From NCBI GenBank assembly GCA_002917775.1, contig KZ627156.1, positions 456,909 to 520,908 of the forward strand: a stretch of DNA of 64,000 bases, written 5' to 3'. Below the pieces are notes generated by a model that was given only the letters and a program-made list of their open reading frames with translations, was not told the origin of the DNA and did no database searches. Shown here piece after piece: positions 48,955 to 62,100 of this stretch. The stretch is from Glaciozyma antarctica PI12. Lineage: Eukaryota > Basidiomycota > Microbotryomycetes > Kriegeriales > Camptobasidiaceae. How positions within the stretch are numbered: position 1 is the first letter of the stretch; the number at the start of each line of letters is the position of its first letter. Both the position numbers and the translations under genes were made by a program.

Positions 48955-50738
48955 ATCTCGGAACTCGCAACTCGCTTCGTTGTACCACCTTCGCACTCCC
49001 CTTCCTTCACAGCCCGCTACGTAGCCTTCCCAGTACCGCCTTCCCTGTAAATAGCTTCCTCTTTGCCCTCGTGTCCTCGCGTCGAGCGCGTTCTCCGGCT
49101 GTCCGCAGGGCTATGCGTCCATCGCAACGTCAATCTCCTTCACTCTCCCTCAGCTTGCCTCCACCCCACGTCTGACTACGAGCGCGAAGGCAAAGCGGTA
49201 CGATTGCGGATGGTGTACCTTCTCTACGAGGTGCGTTTCCATCTCAGCGCGCGACGAGGGGCTGATGTGGGATAGGTATTTCGGGAGCTGGTGAGTTCGA
49301 ACGGAGAGGGGATGGGGGGAAGCTGATGTAGGGTTTAGGAAGGCGGGTATGGCGAGTTGTAGACTGCCGTCGCAGTGAGCACGGAGGGGGAGAGAGGGCG
49401 GAGGTGGGGGCGAGCTGATGAGGTGATGCGGTGGGTGGGGCAATCGGTGATGGAGTAGTGTTAGGCTGTTGAGGGTGTTGTAAAGCAGGGCGTTGGAGGG
49501 GGAGCAGGTGCAAGAGAGGAGTGATCAGCACCACTTCGAAGTCTCGGAAGGTCGTCGAAGGAAGGTGGAAGGTAAAACTTTCGACGTCGAGCAGAGCTGT
49601 TGCGCAGAACGACGAACTCAGGAAGAGCGCTGTTGTACGAGCAGCCAGGTGGGAAAGAGCGTGAGGGAAGAGGAAGCTCGAGGAGAGCAAGGCAAGCAGT
49701 TGACGTCCTCGGAGAGCTCACCGTCCCAGCTCCTCAGCTCCAGCCTAGGCCCTTCTCCTCGACGCCAGCGCAGACCAGCAATGCAGAGCAGCAGTAGACG
49801 AAGCAGCACTCCCGGCAGGACTCATCAGCTGCCCCTCTCCCCTCACAATTTTTTCTAGAAACTCGGCACTCGGCGGTCCGCCAGCGTTCAGATTTCATCT
49901 CCGTCTCCGGATGCTCCATCCTTGTGCCGTGCAGCTCGTCCTCGTCCTCTGCTCCTAGTCAATTGGTGGGGGGGGGGTTGGGGGTGTGGGGGATACGGCG
50001 TTTGATAATCGGGTGGACTCCTTGGGCACTCGAGCCTAGTGTCGGGCGAGCGATGGTCGGGGAGGTGATGCGATTATTCTGCGGGTCGTCGTTAGTGCGA
50101 GTGGAAGGTGGGCGAGGGGAAGGAGGGCGCACTGGAACGAGCCCTCATCTTTCTTCTTTTACGCTTGAGTCGTCGGGTACGCTTCTTGCGCCACTTGTCA
50201 CGCCTGCAGGATCGGCAAGGATTCAGCAAGGATTCCAACGGGCGACGAGGGGAGAGAGACGGGTCGTTACATCTCTGAGAATGGTCGAAAGCGAGCGGGA
50301 GAAGGGCAGGAGCGGGGACGACGGAACAAAGGTCAGCAGGAGTCTTTCGAAGCAGTATCCAAGCGACGGCGTGAAGCTCACTGTTAGTTTGATGAGTGAG
50401 GGTGGTGGAGGGAGAGAGAGGATTGAGCCTCGAAAAGTAGAACTCGCCGCGAAAAACTCGGGGTGAACTTTGGCAAACGAAGTTGACCCCTCAACCTTCT
50501 TAGCCCGAAACGACCCACAGGCCGCTGCAGCCTTGCGGCACAAGGCGACACCCCAGGGACGACCTTGAGATAGGATAGGATAACTATCCACCCAGGCTTC
50601 CTAGCGAACTCGCCAAGCTTGACAGCAGAAGGTCTCCACTCGGCCAAACTCGTCGTAGGTGAGCACCGCAACCCAGACGAAGAACCAAGCCCGCGGAGCT
50701 CACTCTCTCCAACCCAGCTCTCTCTCTCTCAACTAGCT
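48955..50738. other. 1.8-kb region, one possible set of small exons
   Basis: Apart from the small exons listed at 49153-49362 I see no gene. A run of about ten G lies near 49966-49976. Plus-strand frames after 49.5 kb are charged and without motifs. The last 100 bases are the C/T-rich leader of ADE5,7. Confidence 0.4.
49153..49362 (+). CDS. Possible 3' exons of a small gene, unknown
   Basis: Three short exons (to 49230, 49276-49290, 49339-49362) are separated by two introns with good signals: GTGCGT and GTGAGT donors, GCTGAT branch-like sites, TAG acceptors. Joined they read SDYEREGKAVRLRMVYLLYE, VFREL, EGGYGEL, then TAG. The upstream exon and start could not be placed. Signals at both introns agreeing with one open frame is the only support; it may equally be a spliced non-coding RNA. 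Confidence 0.3.
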
Positions 50739-53700
50739 ATGGCACTTACAGCCAGCTCCGTATCGGCACAAGTCTCCGAGGAAGATGTTCGTACTGCCAG
50801 GCTACTCCCAGATCCACGGCAGCTCCTGACTTGAGCTCCCACTTCGCGTCTCACAGAGCCTCAGGATCCTCATCGTTGGCGCCGGAGGAAGGGAGCACGC
50901 GCTCGCCTGGAAGCTCGAGCAGAGTCCCAAGGTGTCTCAGATCTTTGTTGCACCCGGTACGTACCTCGGCGCGAGCTGAGCAGCTCAAGTTGGAGGAGGG
51001 AGAGGGAGCTGGGAGGATGAACGGGAGCTAACGACGCGTTGGTCCTTCGCAGGGAACGGAGGAACGACCTTTGGCAGCAAGACTACCACCGTCGCTATCC
51101 AGATCAGCGACTTTGCTGGCCTCGTCGCGTTCGCCGTCTCTCACAACGTGAGCTCCTTCTGCTCTCCTCGCAGCTCCCAGTGACTCACTCTCTCGCAGGT
51201 CAACCTCGTGATCCCCGGTCCTGAAGCTCCTCTCGTCGACGGAATCGAGGGCGTCTTCCGCAAGGGTACGCACGTCTCCGCTCTCCCACCCCCACCCCCA
51301 CCTAACGCTATCGCAGTTGGCATCCCCGTCTTTGGCCCCTCCCCTCGCGCTGCCGCCATGGAAGGCTCCAAGACCTACTCCAAGGACTTTATGTCGCGCC
51401 ACAGCATCCCCACCGCCGCGTACCAGAACTTCACCAACTACGACGCCGCTCTCGCGTACGTCAAGAGCGTCGACCACCCGGTCGTGATCAAGGCGTCGGG
51501 TCTCGCGTCGGGCAAGGGCGTTATCCTCCCCGCTACGACCGAGGAGGCGATCGAGGGACTCAAGAGCATCATGGTTTCCAAGAACTTTGGGAGCGCAGGA
51601 GAGGAGGTCGTCGTCGAGGAGTTCTTGACTGGTCAGGAGCTGTCCATCCTGGCGTTCTCGGATGGGTACACGGTGCTCGCGATGCCTGGAGCGCAGGATC
51701 ACAAGCGTATTGGAGATGGCGATACTGGACCCAACACGGGTGGCATGGGAGCGTACTCGCCTGCGCCTTGTGCGAGCAAGGAGATGGAGGAGGAGATCAT
51801 GAAGACGATCGTTCAGCCTACTATTGACGGAATGCGCAAGGATGGTCAGTCCTTCACGGAGGGAATTCGTGGGAAAGACCGCTGACGAGCGACTGCAGGA
51901 ATCCCCTTCGTCGGCATGCTCTTCACCGGCGTCATGCTCACTCCCTCTGGACCCAAAGTCCTCGAGTACAACGTGCGCTTCGGCGACCCTGAGACCGAGG
52001 CTCTCCTTCCCCTCCTTTCGCCCACCACCGACCTCGCTGAGATCCTCCTCGTGCGTCCTCGCTCCCACTGCGACCTTCGCAACGTTCACTAATTCTTTCG
52101 CATCGCACAGGCTTGCGTCGAGCACCGCCTTGACAGCATCAAGCTCGAGATGAAGAAGGAGTTTGCCGTCACGGTCGTTCTCGCTTCCAAGGGCTACCCC
52201 GCCGCGTACGAGACTGGCGTCGAGATCACCGTCGGAGTCCTCCCCAAGTGTTCGTGCTTCTCTCCGCCCATTCCCTCCTCCCTGTTGACCTATTTCGCTC
52301 GCTAGACGTCCAGGTCTTCCACTCTGGTACCGCCTTCAAGAACGGCAAGGTCGTTACCGCTGGCGGACGTGTCATGGCCGTCACCGGCACTGCGTCCACG
52401 CTCGCAGGGGCTCAGGCTCTCGCTTACGAGGGAGTCAAGTGCGTTCACTTTGACGGCATGACCTACCGCAAGGACATTGGCTACCGGTGCGTTCCCTTCT
52501 GCACTTCTCCTCTGAGCCTCAAGCTCACTCTGCCTTTCTCCAGCGCTTTCCTCGCCGACGCAGCTGCCACCCCCGCTCGCGCCTTCACCTACGCCTCAGC
52601 AGGAGTCTCAATCGACGCCGGAAACGACCTCGTCAACCTCATCAAGCCCATCGTCAAGGCGACCAAGCGCGTCGGATCCGACTCGGTTATCGGTGGCTTT
52701 GGTGGACTGTTCGACCTCAAGGCGGCCGGCTTCAAGGACCCTATCCTCGTTTCTGGAACCGATGGAGTCGGAACCAAGCTCAAGATTGCGCAGACGTACG
52801 GCAAGCATGACACTATCGGTTCGTTCTCTCATTCCGTCCGGTCGAGAGAGCGAGAGCTGATGAGAGCGAGCAGGAATCGACCTCGTCGCGATGAGCGTCA
52901 ACGACTTGATCGTGCAAGGTGCCGAGCCTCTCTTCTTCCTCGACTACTTTGCGTGCGGCAAGCTCGACGTCGCCACCGCTGCCGACGTCGTCAAGGGTGT
53001 CGCTGCTGGCTGCATCGAGTCGGGCTGCGCGCTCGTCGGAGGAGAGACGGCAGAGATGCCTTCGCTCTACGCTGGAGGTTCGTCCGCTCTCTTCCTTGCT
53101 CGAAGAACGAGACTGATCAAGGTGCTTCATGCGCAGAGGACTACGACGTGGCAGGCTTCGCAGTCGGAGCCGTCGAGCGCGAGCTCGTCCTCCCCCTCCC
53201 CACCATCGCCCCCGGCGACATCGTCCTCGGACTCGCCTCCTCGGGCGTCCACTCGAACGGCTTCTCCCTCGTCCGCAAAGTCGTCGACGCGACCGGTCTC
53301 ACCTTCGCCGACCCCGCGCCCTGGAACCCCTCTTCAACGATCGGCGACGCCCTCCTCATCCCTACGACCATCTACGTCAAGCAGCTCCTCCCCGCCGTCC
53401 GACTCGGGATGATCAAGGGTCTCTCCCATATCACTGGTGGAGGGTTCACCGAGAACGTTCCTCGCGTGTTGCCCAAGGGAACTGGGTGCTGGATCGACGC
53501 TGGGTCGTTCACTTTCTCGCCCGTGTTCCGGTGGCTCATGGCCGAGGGAGGAGTCGCGCCGGCTGAGATGGCGAGGACGTTCAACTGCGGTATCGGGATG
53601 GCCGTCGTCGTTGGAGTGGATCAGGTCGACGAGGTGACGAGGATGCTGAGGGAGAGTGGGGAGGCAGAGGTGTTTAGGATTGGAGAGGTGCAGGCGGGTG

Positions 53701-53747
53701 AGGGGTGCGAGATGAGGGGGTTGGAGAAGTGGGGTGAGGGGGTGTAG
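50739..53747 (+). CDS. ADE5,7: Bifunctional GAR synthetase / AIR synthetase
   Basis: Catalyses steps 2 and 5 of purine synthesis in the cytosol. The start at 50739 gives [11 protein letters not shown]. The N-terminal GAR synthetase half has [38 protein letters not shown]-grasp motifs ([65 protein letters not shown]). The C-terminal AIR synthetase half begins near [17 protein letters not shown] and has [77 protein letters not shown] and [17 protein letters not shown]. About ten introns, some with GTTCGT or GTGCGT donors, all join in frame. The fusion order is the usual fungal one. Confidence 0.97.
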
Positions 53748-53964
53748 ACGTCGTTATCGTTCAATCAACTGTATGGGTTCATCAATCAAGGAACGAGCGA
53801 GAGGGTTCGGCTGAGAGGAGAGTGGAGAGCAGGGAGCGAGCGAGCGAGGACCTCGAGGACGAGCTTGATGAGCCCGTTTGACACGCTCTTGCTAATGCTG
53901 TGCTATTCTCAACGCCAATGCTCACGCCTTCTTAGGTCCGTTACCTCCTCCTACTGCAGCTACT

Positions 53965-54328
53965 TCACGCTCCCTTCGTCTTGACGGCATACGCCGCCGA
54001 GAGCACCGCAAGGAAGTCCTTCCCGTCCGCCGTCAGTCCAGCTGCACGTTCAAGTCGTCCAGTCAGCTACTGTGCACCTCCAACGAGCGGCGTACTTACT
54101 CTTGGGAGCTCCCCAGCTCCCAACCCAAGCGGGGCCAGCAGGCTTATAGAGCTCTCGGGTGGGATCTCCACCCTGCGCCGCCTCGACCTCCCTCGTGTAT
54201 GCTGGATCAAAGCTCGTCAGTCTGGTGGTACAGGACTAGGAGCAGGAGGGAAGCTCACCTGTTCGCAGGTAGTTTGCAACCTGGGGTGCTCCCGCCAGCG
54301 GAGTGCTCGAGCGAGAAGAGTTGGACAT
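53965..54328 (-). CDS. Small unknown protein divergent from ACP1
   Basis: Three exons on the minus strand join in frame to about 82 residues: MSNSSRSSTPLAGAPQVANY in exon 1, TREVEAAQGGDPTRELYKPA plus GPAWVGSWGAPK in exon 2, and LTADGKDFLAVLSAAYAV then KTKGA in exon 3. Introns have GTGAGC and GTAAGT donors and CTGAC branch-like sites, which strongly supports a real spliced gene. I recognise no family, membrane span or presequence. It shares a 176-bp divergent promoter with mitochondrial acyl carrier protein, which hints at, but does not show, a mitochondrial link. Confidence 0.7.
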
Positions 54329-54504
54329 GGTTGTATAAGATGAGTCTTATCCTAGCATTTCCTGAGCGCAGAAAGAGCTGGTGGACCGAGTCAAGAGGTG
54401 GTCGAAGCCCAAGCAGCGAGAGGACGAATCTCGCGATCCTCGCCGACGACGACAACGCTCCTTCGCTCTCACCACCACCCGTCCAAACCCCACTCTCCCT
54501 AACC
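54329..54504. promoter_or_regulatory. Shared divergent promoter, small gene and ACP1
   Basis: 176 bp between divergent start codons must contain both promoters. No specific factor site is recognised. Confidence 0.45.
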
Positions 54505-55105
54505 ATGTTCAGCACTCTCCCCCGCCTCGCAGCCCCTCTCGCCAAGCGCGCCTTCGCGACCCGCGCCTTCGTCGCTGTCCGCCCCCAAATCTCCTCCGCC
54601 GTCGCCTCCCCCTTCGCCGCGCAGTGGCAGGCGCAGCGCGCCTACTCCGCCGCTGCGGGACTGAGCGCCGACTCTATCAAGGAGAGGATCATGGAGGTGC
54701 TCACGAGCTTCGAGAAGGTTGACCCGTCAAAGGTGCGCTTTTTCGACTGGGGGGCCTTGAGGAGGAGCAGGGAGGGCGGGTTGCTAATGAGCGTGTGGTG
54801 CAGGTCTCCGTTACGTCCTCGTTCACCAACGACCTTGGACTCGACTCGCTCGACGCCGTGGAGGTCGTGATGGCCATCGAGGGTGAGCTTCGGCGGATCG
54901 GTCTAACGCCTCCTCCCACTGACGCTCTTGCCTTGTGTTTCGCAGAGGAGTTCTCCATCGAGATCCCTGATGAGGAGGCCGACAGGATCACCACCGTTGC
55001 TGAGGGTGAGCTCGCGTGCACGAGAGCGATGGGACTGGAGCTGACCCTTCCTCTCGGTTCTCTCCAGCGATCGACTACATCTCGAAGAGCGCAGAGGCCC
55101 ACTAA
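54505..55105 (+). CDS. ACP1: Mitochondrial acyl carrier protein
   Basis: Carries growing acyl chains on phosphopantetheine in mitochondrial fatty acid synthesis and is also part of respiratory complex I and the Fe-S assembly machinery. The start at 54505 gives an Arg/Ala-rich presequence ([20 protein letters not shown]). The carrier domain has [40 protein letters not shown] with the attachment Ser in [21 protein letters not shown], and ends YISKSAEAH. Three short introns join in frame. Confidence 0.96.
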
Positions 55106-55325
55106 ACGTATGAAGCGTGTTGAGACTGGAGAAAGGAATACGGCGGTGCTGCGAATACAGGGCTGCTAAGAATCATCCTGGCTTCCTGCTCGGCCGCGGA
55201 TCTCTGCTCTCTTACCGCGCGCAGGCAGGCGGGGATGGCAGTGTTCTCTCAAGGCAGCTTGCACTAGGTTTGGGAAGGGTGTAGTTCCAGTCTCCACGGT
55301 ATCATGCACGTTCTTGCCGCTACGT

Positions 55326-57756
55326 CTAAGGAGTAAGGCGCTTGGGGTCGCGAGGAAGGAGACTCGCTCGACGGATGTTGCCTGGACGAGGAAAGAGTGG
55401 TGTCAGAACGACAGCAAGCGGCATCACTAGCGAGAGAAAGCACGTACCGAGCTTGAGGAACAGCATGACAACTCGCTCGAGACCTGGGCGACGAAAAAGG
55501 CGCGAGTCAGCGTGGAGCTCACTGAGGCTCTGCCGAAGCTACTCACCGATTCCACCACCAGCGTGCGGGGGAGCACCAAGGCGGAAAGCATCGACGTAGT
55601 CCTTCATGTCTACGGGATCGATGTTGACGGCGCGCATGCGCTCCTCGAGGAGGTCAGGGTCGTGCAGACGCTGAGCTCCACTGAGGATCTCCTCGCCGCG
55701 CATGAAGAAGTCGTAAGAGTTGGAAAGGCGCTGCGAGAAGGACGACTAAGTCAGCGTCGGAGCGAAGAACGGGAACGGAGAGACGAACGGGGTTGGTGGC
55801 GTCGGGCATGGTGTAGAAGGGGCGGAGGGCGAGGGGGAACTTGTCGATGATGTAGTAATCCGTGTTGTACTTGTCCTTGACGAGGCGGCCAAGCGCTTTC
55901 TCGGTCGCGGTGCTGCCGGGTGAGCGTCGTTAGCGGAGCTTCGCAGCGACCAACGAGCTCGTAACGTACCTCATGTCGTCCTCGTCACCGATGGGAGCAG
56001 GCGGGGTACCCTGCTCAATTCCAGCATCCTGGATCATCTTGATCGCCTCGGAGTAGCTGAGGACGAGCGTCTCGGGAAGCCAAGTGAACTCCTCGTGAGC
56101 GTGCTGCCTCTGGACGGTGGCGATCTCATCGGCGTAGCGCTGCTTGAGACCCAAGAAGATGCTCTTGAGCATGCCGTCGATCGTCTCCATCACCTCGTGG
56201 TAGTGCTCCTCGAAGGCCATCTCGAGATCGAGTCCCATGAACTCGGTCAAGTGACGGTGGGTGTTGGAGTCCTCGGCGCGGAAGACTGGTCGAGGAGAGT
56301 CAGAAACGGATAGGTGGTACGAATGTAGACGGAACGCACCGGGTCCAATCTCGTAGACCTTCTCAAAGTCACCAGCGATGGCCATCTGCTTCGCGAGCTG
56401 GGGAGACTGAGCGAGGTACGCGATACCTGCGAGTCGAAAGGTCAGCGACGTGACAATTCGCGAAGCCGTGGAAGCTCACCCTTGAAGTAAGAAACCTTGA
56501 AGACCGAGGAACCACTCTCAGTCGCAGCGCCCTGGAGCTTGGGAGTGTGGATCTCGACGAAGCCCTGCTGGTTGAGGAACTCGCGGAAGAGGTTTCCGAC
56601 GCCAGATTGGATCTTAAAGATGGCCTGGTTGGTGATGGTCTGCACAATACGAGTAATGAGCATGCGGTACGAGTGCGGAGGCGAGAGGACGAACGCGGAG
56701 GTCAAGGACGCGGTTGTCGAGGCGGGTGTCGAGGGGAACAGAAGGTCCATCCTGTGGACGCTCGTTAGTCTCGATTCGGGAAATCTATAGTAGATAGCTT
56801 ACGTCCTCAGCAGATCGCGTCGCATCAGCCATCGTGAAGGGGAGAACGACGGGAGCCTTGGAGATAACGTGAATCTACCGCACCCCTCTGTCAGCTCGAA
56901 TTTTGACACACCACAGTCTCTAGGAGCGCACCTTGGCGATCTTGATCTCAACGTCCTGAACGGTGCAACTCTTGACGAGGTCGAGAGGCTTCTGAATCGT
57001 GCCCTCGACCAAAACGATACTCTCGGGGTTGATCTTCTCGGCGAACGCAACCATCTTCTTCGAGACCGTCTCGGGGGCGACCTGAACGAGCGCCTGGACC
57101 GTGTTGTTCTGCTGACGGAAGACGAGGAAGACCATCTTGTTGCCTGGAGGAAGCGGAAGCTCAGCCTTCGCGGGAGTGGAGAGCGAGCAGGAGAGGGCGC
57201 ACCTTGAGCACGGGAGGTCTGGAGGCGCGCACGGAAGACGACAGTCTCGCCCTCACGAGCAGCAGTGAGGTCGGTGAACTGCTCTCGCTTGATACCTACG
57301 CCAAAGAAAGTCAGCACCCAGCTTCCACCAGCTTCGAGTCCAGCTCACCAGTCCGGGTCTGCGACTGGTTGAGAGGGAGGTCACCGTAGTTCGCAACCGA
57401 GTAGTCCTGTATTCCACGTTCATCAGCTAGCCGCCACGGCTCCCGACGCGAGCGCACTCACGACATCGGCTGCCTCCCTCGCGGCCTTCTCCGTAGCCTC
57501 CTTGAGCAGACGAGCAACCTCCTTCTCCGCCTTGATGCGCTCCTTGATCGCCTCCTTCTCCCTCTTCTTGAGCTCAGACTTGGAAGGTCCTCTGCAGGAG
57601 GGAAAGAGCGTCAGATGGGGACAGGAGGAACGTCGGAAGGAAGGGTGCTCACTCTGCTGCTGCTCCCTCTGCAGGGGCGGCGGCTGCTGCCTTGTCACCG
57701 TGGTGAGGAACGACCTTTGCGAGAAGCTCCTTGACTTCCTGAATAGCGCCGGACAT
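55326..57756 (-). CDS. DPS1: Aspartyl-tRNA synthetase, possible mitochondrial form from an upstream start
   Basis: Charges tRNA-Asp. From Met at 57756 ([16 protein letters not shown]) there is a Lys-rich helical extension ([20 protein letters not shown]), an OB-fold anticodon domain ([33 protein letters not shown]), then the class II core: [30 protein letters not shown], motif 2 region [40 protein letters not shown] and motif 3 [16 protein letters not shown], ending [15 protein letters not shown]. The frame is open upstream to an ATG at 57903, adding 49 residues that look like a mitochondrial presequence (LPRRSLHLSSILRKDN at its end). About eleven introns join in frame, one through a GTTCGT donor. 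If both starts are used the gene serves cytosol and mitochondria. Confidence 0.95.
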
Positions 57757-58082
57757 GTTGTCTTTGCGGAGGATGGACGAGAGGTGGAGAGATCGGCGAG
57801 GGAGCTGGGCGGTGAGGCGAAGGCTGGGAGCTGCTGAGTGAGTTGCTGCTGCTGAAAGTGTTGCTCGTAAAGAGTGGATAGGGAGGAAGCGAGCGTTTAG
57901 CATTCACGAAGGAGAACAACGTCCGAGGTCCCGAGTCATCGACTCCTCGCGACTTTTTGGGCGCGCCCGATGGGGAGCTTCGCAGGGAAGGATGGACTCC
58001 TTTCTCTCGCTCTCTCTGGTTCAGCAAATGTATAGCGGGAACACAGCACATAGTATTCCGAGCTAAAGCCAGCTACGACCCT

Positions 58083-58732
<650 letters not shown>

Positions 58733-59142
58733 AGCTGAGAGTGTTCGGCGGTGGAGCTTCTGAGGGAAGACGAGTGGCGAGTTAGTACGTGTTCGCGGTG
58801 GCGGTTCAGGGGGCGACGACGGGTCGACTGACCTTGTGCGGTGGTTAAGGGGGAAGCTGGGGAGTCTTGTTGGGGAGAGCTGTGTTCTGTGAACGAAGTT
58901 CTGGTGGCGAGTGAAGTGGAGGAGAACAAGAGCGGAAGGCTGAGATTCTCGCGAAGTCGTCGATGACAGAGCTCGCGCCGCTGGAGCGCGGCTGCGGATC
59001 CTTCCTTCCTCGCGATACGACAAGGAACGGACCGGCGCAGCGAATCTACAACCCTCCAGACCTCTTTACGAATCCCTCTATCGTGGGTGAACAGCGAACA
59101 GCGAAGAACTTTGCAAAAGGCACTGCGAACCTTCTACTCAGT
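58733..59142. promoter_or_regulatory. UBI4 promoter region
   Basis: 410 bp between the UBI4 start and the glycogen phosphorylase stop. It should hold the UBI4 promoter and the GPH1 3' UTR. I looked for heat-shock elements and found no array with correct spacing. Confidence 0.4.
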
Positions 59143-62100
59143 CTACTCAGTGAAGACCTTGTTGGGGATCTTGAGAGGCTCCACGTTCCAAATCTCCTGC
59201 GAATCCAACGAGAACAGGGTCAGCAACGACCTAGCAAAGCGAGAAGGGAAGAAACGCACGTCGGCATATTGCATAACAGCGCGATCCGAACTGAACTTGC
59301 CCATGCGAGCGGTCGTGTTGATCGTCTAGCGAGGGTGTCAGCGGGCTTCTCGGCAGCGAGTCGAGCAAGGAAGGCTCACCTTCGCGATCCAGGCAGGTCG
59401 GTTGACGTACGCCTCGTCGATCATACGCTGCGCCTCGAGGTCTAGAAATGAACGGCGTCAGCGAACGGCGGCAGCGAAGGAGCGACGAAATCGACGCACA
59501 GGACAGGAAGTCGTCGCTGACGAGGTCTGCGCACCAAGTCAGCTCCCGTTGCGAGAACTCTAGAAAGAAGACTCACAGAAGTCCTTGCCCTCGAAGAGCG
59601 TCGAGAGGAGAGGGTCAAAGACGCCCGCCTCGCCAAATTGGCCCGAGCGAATCGCGTCGACGGCCTGCATGAGCTCGCTCGGGTAGTCGTTCTCGCCAAA
59701 GTGGTGAGCGCGGCGGAGGTTGGGAACGTCGGGGGTGAGGTTTCCGAAGAAGAAGACTGCGAGAAGGGCTTAGTGCGAGCTTGCGATGTAGCCAGGATAG
59801 CGAACTGACCATTCTCGTCGCCGACCTCCTCTGCGATCTCGATATTGGCTCCGTCCTGAGTTCCGAGCTGCCAAAAGTGCTGGTTGAGCAACGATCGAGA
59901 AGAACGGGGCTTGATGGACTCACGAGCAATCCTCCGTTGAGGCAGAACTTCATGTTGGAGGTTCCGCTGCGCACACGTTTAATCAGCGAGTGTCGCGAAG
60001 AGCACTGCAAAGAGCTCACGAGGCTTCGGTTCCAGCGGTCGAGATGTGCTCCGAGATATCCGACGCAGGGATCAGGATCTCAGCGATACTCACCTGCGAA
60101 GTGCGTCGTCAGTCTCGCTGCCAGCCTCGATAAGGAATACCACGCACGCTGTAGTCGGGGATGAAGACGACCTGGAGCGCGTCTCCGATCTCTTTGTCGT
60201 CCTGAATCGTCTTCGAGACGGCATTGATGAGGCGAATGATCAATTTGGCGATGTAGTAACCTGGGGCAGCTTTGCCGGCGAAGATGGAGACGCGAGGGAC
60301 GACCTTCTTGCGCTCGGCGGGCGTCATTTTCTTGAGGGCCAGGTAGCGATAAATGGTTCCTAGGATGTTCATGAACTGCCTGTGCTAACAAGCTCATTAG
60401 TCGAAGCTCCATAGCGTTGCGCAGCAATGCTTTCCTCTTGTACTCGTGAATCCTCTTTGCCATGACGTCGAAGAGCGCGTTGCGGTTGACGGGGATACCG
60501 AGCGTCAACTCGATGTAGGTCGCCAAACGACGCTTGTTGTCGAGCTGCGAAGGAGCAGACGATCAGCTCGACCTTCGTTTGCAGCAGACGTAGACGCACC
60601 TTGATCTCGTTCCACTTCTTCTGGAACGCGGGGTCGTTCGCGAACTGCGAGAGCCCCTGGAGCTTGGTCGCGTCGAGAAGCCAGTCGTCGTTGCCGAACT
60701 TGGACGTGATGAGCGCCGCCAGAGAAGGGTTGGCTTGCAAGAGCCAGCGACGGGTCGTGATACCGTTCGTGACGTTCGTGAAGTGGTCGGGGCCGAAGAA
60801 ATCTGCGAAAGGACGCAGTCAGTTCAAGACGACGAGGGGTGCGACGACAAAACTGACCGACGAAGTCTGCGAAAGGCGGCGGCCGTCAGTTTGGATTGAG
60901 CAGGTCTGCAACGAGAGACTGACCGTGCATCATCTCCTTGACCAGGCCCGAGTGGAGCTCTGCAACTCCGTTGACCTTGTGCGAGCCGATGACAGCGAGG
61001 TAGGCCATGCGAACCCTGCGTAGCTTCGTCAGGGCGACAGCTCTTCCAAAGCAACAACAGGACGCACTGCTGCTCAGGGCCTTCCTCGATCAAGGACATG
61101 CGCGACAACCGCGAGAAGTCTCCGGGGTAGCCCTTCTCGACCGACTCGAGGAAGACTTGGTTCTGCGTGAGTAGTGCACGAGCGTCAGCGTCGCCTCCCG
61201 TGTGCCATTCGCCGTAATTAAACGCACGATATCGTAGATCAACTGCATGTGGCGAGGGAGAAGACTCGACATGAGAGGGACGGGCCACTTCTCGAGCGCC
61301 TCGGGCATGACGGTGTGGTTGGTGTAGCCGAAGGTCTTCTGCACGATCGACCAGGCCGAATCCCAAGGCTGAGCCTCCTCGTCGATGAGGATGCGCATGA
61401 GCTCGACTGCGATGGTCCCGAGAAGTCAGCGTCCGCGCTCGCGACGCTCGGTGGGACAAGACGTACCAATCGCCATGGTAGGGTGTGTGTCGTTGAGCTG
61501 AATCGCGTTGTACTCAGGGAAGAGCTCCCAAACCTGGAAAGAATTAAGTCAGACCTGCGAGTGGGGCTCGTGGAGCGGAGACGCACAAGGCCAAGCTTCT
61601 TGAAGCGACGAATGATGTCGCTCAGACTGGCTGCGACCCAGAAGTACCTGCTCGCTGGATTAGCCAGGTCGTTACCGCTCCCAAAGAGACGGGCTCACTG
61701 TTGCTTGAGCCTGAGCGTCTTGCCCGAAAGGAAGTTGTCGTTGGGGTAGAGAACGCGCGCTGCGTGCGAAGTTGGCTCAGGACTCGGAATGGAAACGGCG
61801 GAGCAGTGAAAGAGAACGCACTGATGTTCTCGGCCTCCTCAGCCTCTCGCACCGACTTGTCGTAGTCACCGGCGTTGAAGCTCGCAAGGTCGAACGCCCT
61901 CTTCGGTCGCGACGCCCAGAGACGGATGTTGTTTGTGTTCTGCGTCTTGAATCCAGGGATGGGGAGATCTACGAATCGAAGAGGATGTCACCGATCTGCG
62001 AGGCCACCGACGTTAGGAATGGAACGCACCGTAGGGAACCGCGAGAACCTCGAGTCCACCAGTCCAGGTTCCAGCTCCCTTGCCCTCAGCGCCCCTCTTT

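Noticed and set aside
58733-59142. Heat-shock elements before UBI4
   Set aside because: GAA and TTC triplets occur, but not with the 2-bp spacing of a proper nGAAnnTTCn array.
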